The notes below the pieces were generated by a model. It was not told where the DNA came from and did no database searches. It saw only the letters and a program-made list of their open reading frames with translations. Positions 15,535 through 20,237 of a stretch of 20,237 nt of DNA are shown here, in pieces. This stretch comes from a virus. Made by a program: the position numbers and the translations under genes. The DNA lies in IMG/VR virus record IMGVR_UViG_3300017748_000203, positions 1 to 20,237 of that record. One strand, 5' to 3'. Position 1 is the stretch's first letter. The number at the start of each line of letters is the position of its first letter.

Positions 15535-16561
15535 TTGAATACCTCCAACATTTCCCAACACAAAACCCATCACTAATCAGTTTATCACAATGAGGGGTAT
15601 TATAATTATTATATACAGTAAATTTAGAATGCTTGATAGTTTCGCTTTTATCCCAATCCAACCATACTGAATCGGATTCAGCAAACACTCTTTCTAATTC
15701 TTCAACTACTAATTTATGCACTTGTGTTTTATCTGCTTGATTTACTAAATCAGTATAGCCTGATAATAAATCTCGATACCAAGATACCAAATAGGCTCTT
15801 GCTAAATGCGTTGGATTTTCTACCATAACGGCATTATGCAAACAAGGCAACATAGGCAAATTACCAACTGTTGAAGGCACAGAAATCGAGCCTTCCATAG
15901 CCTCGATAGGGGGTGCTTCGGGGAAAACTACCTCTTTTTTCCCGCTTTTTTTGAACGGTAAAAGGCGTGGCTCAAGAGCCATTGTTAGTATTTCTTCAAT
16001 ATCTAATCTTAAGTCATTAATTGTTAAGGGTATGCAATACCGAGCATTTCCTTTACCATCGGAAGAGGACATATTAACAGTATTAGGAACTCTTCTCAAT
16101 CTTGTTTTCTGTCCAACTCTTTCATCTAATGAATTTTTCTTACCGACTTTTAAATCCAGCAATTGTTTTATTTCTCTAAAAAATGTTTGAACATTTCTCA
16201 TATTTTTTGTTGTCTTACCAAATAAAAATAAATGAAATCCACGACCTGAAAAAAACAAGGTATGTAAATAATTATTTTCAATAACCATTTCCATCACAAC
16301 CTTAACATCTCTCCACGCCATATCTAAATTATCTTCATGAGCATCAAAATCTAAAAAGATTCTATCAATAATTACACTATCCTCAACAGGCATAGTTTCT
16401 GTAAAATGTTCAAAATCATAAACGGTAGTATATACATTAGTTCGGTTGTTATGAGATTTAACAAACTCAAAGTATTCATTCTTTGTTGTCATCTTTTTTC
16501 TTTTCATTTGCGGAGCGTTTTTTACTTGACTCCCCGCCCAAACCATTCTCGGAAACTTCAT
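15521..16561 (-). CDS. Archaeo-eukaryotic primase with PriL-like iron-sulfur C-terminal domain
   Basis: The protein probably makes primers for DNA synthesis and joins what are normally two subunits. The PriS-like catalytic part has IFLDFDAH (Asp71, Asp73), SGRGFHLFLF (His110) and a third region, LDERV, then RLRRVPNTVN (Asp146, Arg155, Arg157). These correspond to the DxD, sxH and RLxRxP patterns of archaeo-eukaryotic primases. The C-terminal part has LPCLHNAV (Cys240), then THLARAYLVSWYRDLL, then TPHCDKL, GFCVGKCW (Cys325, Cys334, Cys338). This resembles the four-cysteine 4Fe-4S domain of PriL. The start at 16561 follows GGAGGT by seven bases. A later ATG at 16492 is possible and would remove a 24-residue basic extension. 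In the longer version it overlaps the upstream gene by 86 bases. Confidence 0.87.
   Translation of the reverse strand: MKFPRMVWAGSQVKNAPQMKRKKMTTKNEYFEFVKSHNNRTNVYTTVYDFEHFTETMPVEDSVIIDRIFLDFDAHEDNLDMAWRDVKVVMEMVIENNYLHTLFFSGRGFHLFLFGKTTKNMRNVQTFFREIKQLLDLKVGKKNSLDERVGQKTRLRRVPNTVNMSSSDGKGNARYCIPLTINDLRLDIEEILTMALEPRLLPFKKSGKKEVVFPEAPPIEAMEGSISVPSTVGNLPMLPCLHNAVMVENPTHLARAYLVSWYRDLLSGYTDLVNQADKTQVHKLVVEELERVFAESDSVWLDWDKSETIKHSKFTVYNNYNTPHCDKLISDGFCVGKCWRYSNANN
15541..15546 (-). promoter_or_regulatory. Ribosome-binding site GGAGGT that fixes the ERCC4 nuclease start
   Basis: GGAGGT on the minus strand lies six bases before the ATG at 15534, inside the 3' end of the primase gene. It supports the shorter 229-aa nuclease over the 242-aa version that begins at 15573. 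Confidence 0.8.
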
Positions 16562-16847
16562 TGTTATTACCTCCAAAATTAACTGTTGCAGTATTAAGCA
16601 TCTGTTTAATTACTTCCGCTACATCTGCTTGTATTTGTATTAATCCAATATCTCTAAACATATCTTCGTAGGTTCTTCCTACCATATTTTCATTTATTCT
16701 AATATCTCTAATCAATTCAAATCTTTCTTGAAGTGATAATTCAATATAAATATCATTGGCTAAAGCACCAATAGAATTTGCTAAATCGCTAACTTCAACA
16801 AAAGACCATTGTTTAGATAAAACTTTTTTCTTAATTAGTTCTTTCAT
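16476..16847 (-). CDS. Unknown protein (123 aa) with charged Lys/Asp tail
   Basis: This 123-aa protein begins at an ATG at 16847 that overlaps the stop of the upstream gene as ATGA and follows GGAGAGGAAAGA. The ATG at 16877 is less likely. The first 90 residues look helical (KELIKKKVLSK, then ALANDIYIELSLQERFELIRD, then ADVAEVIKQMLNTA). The last 30 residues are low-complexity, polar and highly charged (SSKKRSANEKKKDDNKE), a type of tail that can bind DNA or a partner. No family is recognised. The 3' end overlaps the primase start by 86 bases if the primase begins at 16561. Its position between zinc-finger and primase genes suggests an accessory replication factor, which is inference. Confidence 0.6.
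   Translation of the reverse strand: MKELIKKKVLSKQWSFVEVSDLANSIGALANDIYIELSLQERFELIRDIRINENMVGRTYEDMFRDIGLIQIQADVAEVIKQMLNTATVNFGGNNNEVSENGLGGESSKKRSANEKKKDDNKE
16569..16574 (-). promoter_or_regulatory. Ribosome-binding site GGAGGT for the primase, inside the upstream gene
   Basis: GGAGGT lies seven bases before the ATG at 16561. It is inside the coding sequence of the 123-aa protein, and it is the main reason to prefer the longer primase start. Coincidence cannot be excluded, because the same bases encode Gly-Gly in the upstream frame. Confidence 0.55.
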
Positions 16848-17137
16848 TCTTTCCTCTCCTTTATTGGAATATTCCATGTTTCTAATTGTTCATATGCTTG
16901 TAGTCTGCTTTGTTTTAATGAATTAGCCATTTGTATAACTGATGCTATTATAGAACAAACTCCCTCATGGGCTTCACGGTCTAATCCTCTAAGTAATATT
17001 CTACTTGCAGTAACATAATCATTACAGTCTCTACATACTCTATCTTCAAAATTCTCAAGAAGAGGTTGAGGATTATTACTTTCAAATTCTATCATTTTTT
17101 CATTACATAATTTACATTCTATTACATTAGTATTCAT
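16844..17137 (-). CDS. Small zinc-finger protein (97 aa)
   Basis: The ATG at 17137 follows GGGTTGATAAA, in which TGA is also the stop of the Cas4-like gene, so I prefer it over an ATG at 17182. The protein has two CxxC knuckles (CKLC near residue 8-11 and CRDC near 35-38), separated by 23 residues. A helical C-terminal half follows (LDREAHEGVCSIIASVIQMANSL). This is a zinc-ribbon-like N-terminus joined to a helical domain. It may bind DNA, RNA or a replication partner. No specific family is recognised. The stop overlaps the next gene as ATGA. Confidence 0.65.
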   Translation of the reverse strand: MNTNVIECKLCNEKMIEFESNNPQPLLENFEDRVCRDCNDYVTASRILLRGLDREAHEGVCSIIASVIQMANSLKQSRLQAYEQLETWNIPIKERKE

Positions 17138-17141
17138 TTTA

Positions 17142-18077
17142 TCAACCCCATGTATCTTCTTGTGCCGCAGGACAAATACCAAAATAAGAGCATGAAGAAC
17201 ACATCTTGTAAAAGAAAGTTGGTGTAAATTCTTTTATTTCATATGCTTTTATCAGTTTAGCAATATTTAATTTAACAGAAGACATAGACCTTTTCTTTAC
17301 TTCTTCAACTGTAATATGATTAGCCGCAGGATAATACCAACCCCAATGAGTGACCTTCATATCTTTGTTTAAACCATGTTTAGCCAAAACTTCTTCACTA
17401 CAATTCTCTATCATTAGTTGATAAAAAGCCATTTCTTGACGCATAGAAGTTGTTTTGTAATCTTTCCAACCTCCTGTTTTATATTCAAAAGGAATTAAAT
17501 TACCATTCTCTATAAATATTCTATCAATAATACCTTGAAGTCTAACCGTATATGGTCTGTTAAGAGTAAATTCTTGATAATTATTCCATGCTCCGCCTTT
17601 ATATGGGCCAATTGGAATAACTATTTCTGTATCAAACATTTCTTCATTAACAATAGGAAGAAACTCATGTAGTTTCTCTTCTGATTTTGCTTCAATAAAT
17701 CGTTGTGCTTCAAATGCCGCTACATTTAGTGTAATGTCAAAATAATCATCAACAGGCATTAGACTTGTGCAATATTCTAAGACTTCACTATTATTCATAT
17801 TCTCGGCCTTTTTAATATCAAAAACATTAAAGAAATCTTCACGATGATTATGTAATACCGTTCCTTTACGCATGGCTTCGGTTTGGTCTTGTGGCCTTCT
17901 CTCAATATAATTAAATTGATACTTTTTAGGACACCAATTAAATGAACCTAAAGAAGATTTACTAATCTTCAATATTGGTTTAGATGGGTCATCAAAATTT
18001 TCCCATTCCCATTTATATGTAAAATCCTGCATACTTGCTATTCTTGCTTTATATTTTTCATCTTTATTCAAAACCAT
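17142..18077 (-). CDS. Cas4/AddB-like PD-(D/E)XK nuclease with iron-sulfur cysteines
   Basis: The protein is a probable RecB-family nuclease that resects or trims DNA. It has SKSSLGSFNWCPKKY (Cys49), a GTVLH motif (His76), GIIDRIF (Asp185), PFEYKTGG (Glu198, Lys200), and QEMAFYQLM (Gln214, Tyr219). These are the D, ExK and QxxxY residues of Cas4/RecB-like nucleases. The C-terminus has CSSCSYFGIC (Cys293, Cys296, Cys302), and with Cys49 this makes the four-cysteine 4Fe-4S site of Cas4 and AddB. Known Cas4 proteins are often about 200 aa, so this one is longer. I give the ATG at 18077. GGAGGA directly abuts that ATG, so the true start may be the TTG at 18071, which has good spacing and a TTGA overlap with the polymerase stop. 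No cas1 or cas2 is present. Confidence 0.87.
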   Translation of the reverse strand: MVLNKDEKYKARIASMQDFTYKWEWENFDDPSKPILKISKSSLGSFNWCPKKYQFNYIERRPQDQTEAMRKGTVLHNHREDFFNVFDIKKAENMNNSEVLEYCTSLMPVDDYFDITLNVAAFEAQRFIEAKSEEKLHEFLPIVNEEMFDTEIVIPIGPYKGGAWNNYQEFTLNRPYTVRLQGIIDRIFIENGNLIPFEYKTGGWKDYKTTSMRQEMAFYQLMIENCSEEVLAKHGLNKDMKVTHWGWYYPAANHITVEEVKKRSMSSVKLNIAKLIKAYEIKEFTPTFFYKMCSSCSYFGICPAAQEDTWG

Positions 18078-18958
18078 TCCTCCAAACTTCTTTGTATTGT
18101 TCCCGTTCTTATTGATGTTAAATCCCATGCCATAGCACTAAAAATAGGCTCGGCCTTCTTTATTACCTGCTCGGCATAGTGCTTGAGGTCGGGATTACAA
18201 CCCTCAAACTCCTTCGCAGTTGTGCATGATACATACTCAACTACTTTTCTTTCCTTTGTTAAAGGGTGAATATAATACTCACTATTGTTTAATACTTTCA
18301 TAAAGATATAGGAATCATCAAATTCCGTATCTTTACTCCAAGCATAAATAACTCCTGCGATACCCGAACCTATTGTTGGTTTTTTACCTTTAAGAGTTGT
18401 GAATTTCTTTGTATGTGTAGCGCATTTACTACATACAGAATGCTCTAATTCTAAACATTCTTTTAGATGATATTTAGCATTACAATCCGGACATTTAACC
18501 ATGAGTCTATTAGTTCTCAATCTACTTCTTTTAATAAGAGGCGTTAATCCTAAATTACCATCTAAAACATCTGCATATTTATTATGCAGATATTGGACTA
18601 TTTGTGCCTGTGAATTTTGGTTCACCCACATTTTTAATACATCTGTTTGAACTTCTTTAGCCAACTTAGTTTCACTAACTCTTTTGGCAGTAAATCCGGT
18701 CATGCTGAATTTAGGCTCATCAAGCCATTCTCCATCTTCCCAAGATACTAAACCTGCATTTCTGTTTCTAACAGTTCCAACGCCTAATGCTGAAAAATAC
18801 TTTTCAAACTCCAATACTACGGGGTGTTCATCTAACCCCATAACATTTGGAAAATGTTCTCTTACGCTTTCTTCTATCTCCTTGATAGCCGTCTGCGCTT
18901 TTTCAACAGAATCTATTTGAACATAAATAGAATCCGTATGCCCATAAACTACTTTCAT
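18068..18958 (-). CDS. DNA polymerase B, C-terminal part: motif C and thumb (split gene)
   Basis: This 296-aa protein carries the second half of a family B DNA polymerase. It begins immediately with motif C, KVVYGHTDSIYV at residues 2-13. Canonical motif C is YGDTDS; His7 replaces the first Asp while the catalytic second Asp (Asp9) is kept. The KKxYxG-like region is changed to RNRNAGL. It is followed by TGFTAKRVSETKLAKEVQ and a helical thumb. A zinc-ribbon-like insertion with CPDC (156-159), Cys168 and CSKC (176-179) lies in the thumb, before KPTIGSGIAGV. The N-terminal partner is encoded upstream (19763-20237), and five small genes lie between. Both parts are likely needed to form an active polymerase. 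The ATG at 18958 follows GAGATGAT. The stop overlaps the nuclease gene. Confidence 0.92.
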   Translation of the reverse strand: MKVVYGHTDSIYVQIDSVEKAQTAIKEIEESVREHFPNVMGLDEHPVVLEFEKYFSALGVGTVRNRNAGLVSWEDGEWLDEPKFSMTGFTAKRVSETKLAKEVQTDVLKMWVNQNSQAQIVQYLHNKYADVLDGNLGLTPLIKRSRLRTNRLMVKCPDCNAKYHLKECLELEHSVCSKCATHTKKFTTLKGKKPTIGSGIAGVIYAWSKDTEFDDSYIFMKVLNNSEYYIHPLTKERKVVEYVSCTTAKEFEGCNPDLKHYAEQVIKKAEPIFSAMAWDLTSIRTGTIQRSLEEWF

Positions 18959-18962
18959 AATA

Positions 18963-19172
18963 TCATCTCTTTATGCGAGTAAATAACATTCCAACAGGTT
19001 GCTTTGCTGACTTAGCAACTTCTTCTTGTAATTCTTCAATACAATATTTTATCATTCCTAAATCGGGGCTATTCTCTACAATATAATCCAAGTCTCTCTC
19101 CAAGCCTCTAATCTTTTGCTCTAAAACTGCTATCTTATTTTTTAGTTCTTTTAATTCTTTATCTTTATTCAT
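18963..19172 (-). CDS. Small coiled-coil protein between the polymerase halves (69 aa)
   Basis: The first 35 residues form a heptad-rich, highly charged coiled coil (ELKELKNKIAVLEQKIRGLERDLDYI). A second helix follows (GMIKYCIEELQEEVAKSAK), and the tail is short and basic (MLFTRIKR). The ATG at 19172 overlaps the stop of the 43-aa membrane protein as ATGA and follows GGTGAT. The stop lies four bases before the polymerase C-terminal gene. The coiled coil suggests homodimerisation or bridging. No family is recognised. It may bring replication proteins together, which is inference. Confidence 0.7.
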   Translation of the reverse strand: MNKDKELKELKNKIAVLEQKIRGLERDLDYIVENSPDLGMIKYCIEELQEEVAKSAKQPVGMLFTRIKR

Positions 19173-19300
19173 ACTATCACCGTCATAATTGTTATAATGG
19201 TCGCTATGTTCACGATATTTACCATCATTAATATCTTATTTGATTTTGCTATCATAGCCAGCAATTCTTCTAATAATTCATTCGTCTTGTCCATCATCAT
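19169..19300 (-). CDS. Tiny membrane protein (43 aa) between the polymerase halves
   Basis: This reading frame starts at an ATG at 19300, with two more in-frame ATGs at 19297 and 19294. GGAGTGA lies about seven bases upstream. The protein has a short acidic amphipathic helix (NELLEELLAMIAKSNK) and then a long hydrophobic segment (ILMMVNIVNIATIITIMTV), so one membrane span at the C-terminus is likely. The stop overlaps the coiled-coil gene as ATGA, and the start overlaps the end of the 57-aa gene by 23 bases. No family is recognised. It could anchor the neighbouring coiled-coil protein at the membrane, but this is only a guess. Confidence 0.65.
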   Translation of the reverse strand: MMMDKTNELLEELLAMIAKSNKILMMVNIVNIATIITIMTVIV

Positions 19301-19451
19301 TTTTATTCACTCCTTGCTCAATATCAATAATGACCGCATTACGCTTTAAATTATTCATCATTTGAAATATCTCCTTTACTTCTTTTAAAGTAATATCCCA
19401 TGTTTCTTCGGTATCATACGATACCTTTACACTTACAATTTTAGTTCTCAT
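19278..19451 (-). CDS. Small unknown protein (57 aa) between the polymerase halves
   Basis: The ATG at 19451 follows AGGAGG by seven to eight bases, so I chose it over the ATG at 19505. The protein is predicted alpha/beta: a strand (TKIVSVKVSYD), a helix (LKEVKEIFQMMNNLKR), a strand (AVIIDIEQ), and a short charged tail (NKNDDGQDE). No conserved motif is visible. It overlaps the upstream wHTH-like gene by 11 bases and the downstream membrane protein gene by 23 bases. No family is recognised. Confidence 0.6.
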   Translation of the reverse strand: MRTKIVSVKVSYDTEETWDITLKEVKEIFQMMNNLKRNAVIIDIEQGVNKNDDGQDE

Positions 19452-19668
19452 GTTTAATCCTCCTGTAAATCTTTCTTCCTTTAGTTGTTTTAATAGGCTC
19501 AACATATTTTTGTCTATTTAAATACCACCCGATAGCGGCATTATCACAAACAAAATTTGTTCCTCTTGTTTCAATTAGTTTTTCTTTTATTGACATAGCG
19601 AAAAATTCTTCGCCAATATCAAGGGATAAAACTAATTCATCTATCCATCTTTTAATATGGGTATTCAT
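19441..19668 (-). CDS. Small winged-helix-like protein (75 aa) between the polymerase halves
   Basis: The ATG at 19668 overlaps the stop of the upstream zinc-finger gene as ATGA and follows GGAGATGAAAAA. The order of helices followed by a C-terminal strand pair fits a winged helix: WIDELVLSLD, then AMSIKEKLIETRG, then NAAIGWYLNRQKYVEPI, then a wing ending KGRKIYRRI. Such small proteins usually bind DNA as repressors or accessory replication factors. This call is from pattern only and could be wrong. It could regulate the operon that encodes the polymerase parts. Confidence 0.55.
   Translation of the reverse strand: MNTHIKRWIDELVLSLDIGEEFFAMSIKEKLIETRGTNFVCDNAAIGWYLNRQKYVEPIKTTKGRKIYRRIKHEN
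19459..19463 (-). promoter_or_regulatory. Ribosome-binding site GGAGG for the 57-aa gene
   Basis: GGAGG lies seven bases before the ATG at 19451, within the upstream wHTH-like gene, and sets the shorter 57-aa start. Confidence 0.75.
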
Positions 19669-19766
19669 TTTTTCATCTCCTGTTCTACGGCACATCTTTT
19701 ACAATGATATTTGCCTTCAAATTGAGGGTTATGTGCTAATGGTTTTTTACATTTAATTCTTTTCAT
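19665..19766 (-). CDS. Tiny zinc-finger-like protein (33 aa) right after the polymerase N-terminal part
   Basis: The frame starts at 19766 as an ATGA overlap with the stop of the polymerase N-terminal gene, and ends as an ATGA overlap with the wHTH-like gene. GGAGATGAAAAT lies just upstream of the ATG. The protein has Cys6, His12 and then HCKRC (Cys22, Cys25), a pattern compatible with a small zinc finger. At 33 residues it is among the shortest plausible genes here, but the double ATGA coupling and the ribosome-binding site support it. No family is recognised. Confidence 0.65.
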   Translation of the reverse strand: MKRIKCKKPLAHNPQFEGKYHCKRCAVEQEMKK

Positions 19767-20237
19767 ATTTTCATCTCCTTCGCCTTAAACGCTGCTAATC
19801 TAATAGCCTCTCTTGCACTTGCTGTTATAGAAGCCGCTAAATTAACATTAGCCCAACCAAATCCTTGAAAGGCAATAATTCCATAAAATGAAGCCATTAA
19901 ACGCTTTACTGCCATTTGATTATTATACCATTTTTGATACTCGCCACTATCATTAGTGGCTTTCATTCTTTTCTTGTAGTCGTTTCTTAACTCTTTTAGT
20001 TCTAATACTGCTCTTGGCAAAAGACCTAATTCATCTGTTTTAAAATACAACATATGTTTCATTTTAACAGGGCTAAAATCTCTCGGTGTTAGAATATTAA
20101 CTGCAAATTCTGTGGGTTCTTCACTAATAGTTTCCCAACTTATATTGCGAGCAATCATCATTGAAGGATATAGACCTGCAAAATCAAAAGCCGCAACATT
20201 AAGATGTAATCCTTGAGTTTGTTCACTTAGAGGGTCA
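19763..20237 (-). CDS. DNA polymerase B, N-terminal part: motifs A and B (split gene, 5' truncated)
   Basis: The frame is open to the right window edge, so the true start is outside. The visible part begins about 20 residues before motif A, FDFAGLYPSMM, at the start of the palm. It continues through the fingers with LPRAVLELKELRNDYKKRM and motif B, KRLMASFYG, where Ala replaces the usual Asn. It ends with a palm helix (ASAREAIRLAAFKAKEMKI) and a stop at 19763. In a single-chain polymerase the next residues would be motif C, which here starts a separate protein at 18958. There is no N-intein cysteine or motif at the end. Any exonuclease or N-terminal domain would lie beyond the window. This gene precedes the small-gene cassette in the leftward operon. 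Confidence 0.93.
   Translation of the reverse strand, partial: DPLSEQTQGLHLNVAAFDFAGLYPSMMIARNISWETISEEPTEFAVNILTPRDFSPVKMKHMLYFKTDELGLLPRAVLELKELRNDYKKRMKATNDSGEYQKWYNNQMAVKRLMASFYGIIAFQGFGWANVNLAASITASAREAIRLAAFKAKEMKI

Noticed and set aside
15551-15573. Earlier ATG for the ERCC4 nuclease (242 aa)
   Set aside because: No ribosome-binding site precedes it, it would lengthen the overlap with the primase, and the added residues precede the conserved first strand. GGAGGT supports the ATG at 15534.
18958-19766. Split intein or homing endonuclease as the cause of the polymerase break
   Set aside because: The end of the N-terminal part has no intein-like Cys or Ser start block, the C-terminal part begins directly with motif C and has no His-Asn ending before it, and the genes between lack LAGLIDADG, GIY-YIG or HNH motifs.
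1-20237. CRISPR array, tRNA, rRNA, integrase, transposase or IS ends
   Set aside because: I saw no regularly spaced repeats, cloverleaf-like segments, or recombinase motifs on either strand. This was by eye, so a covariance search for tRNAs would be a useful check.

Overview
The window looks like part of the genome of a tailed virus (Caudoviricetes) that infects an archaeon. The tail comes from a tape-measure-like C-terminus, a giant hub-like protein and fibre-like proteins. The archaeal assignment comes from the replication genes: a family B DNA polymerase, an archaeo-eukaryotic primase with a PriL-like iron-sulfur tail, an XPF/ERCC4-type nuclease with tandem HhH motifs, and a Cas4/AddB-like iron-sulfur nuclease. 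The DNA is AT-rich and genes are tightly packed, often joined by ATGA or TAATG overlaps. Ribosome-binding sites match the archaeal GGAGGTGAT consensus. The set resembles viruses of marine planktonic Euryarchaeota (magroviruses), but that host guess is inference.

Layout. From 1 to 12201, genes run rightward and encode virion parts: the tape-measure C-terminus, a 214-aa tail protein, a LamG-like protein, a 2305-aa hub/tip-like protein with repeated beta modules, a small collar-like protein, a fibre-like protein, a glycine-hinged adhesin-like protein and a 47-aa membrane protein. The region 12202-12264 separates convergent operons and holds terminator-like hairpins. From 20237 down to 12265, genes run leftward and encode replication and repair. 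In transcription order they are: the PolB N-terminal part (motifs A and B), five tiny genes, the PolB C-terminal part (motif C and thumb), a Cas4-like nuclease, a zinc-finger protein, an unknown protein, a primase, an ERCC4-HhH nuclease, an AAA+ helicase-like ATPase, a DUF4177-like protein, a DEDDy exonuclease, a small membrane protein and a zinc-ribbon protein.

The most striking feature is the DNA polymerase. It is broken exactly in front of motif C, and five overlapping small genes lie between the halves. No intein or homing endonuclease is visible. The C-terminal half has a changed motif C (YGHTDS) and a zinc-ribbon-like insertion in the thumb region. Together with the stand-alone exonuclease and the compact PriS/PriL-like primase, this suggests an unusually partitioned replisome. 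Five short genes were found by direct reading: 12058-12201 (+), 12265-12408 (-), 12413-12562 (-), 19169-19300 (-) and 19665-19766 (-). No tRNA, rRNA, CRISPR array, integrase, transposase or IS was seen, and no gene-free stretch exceeds 100 bases.
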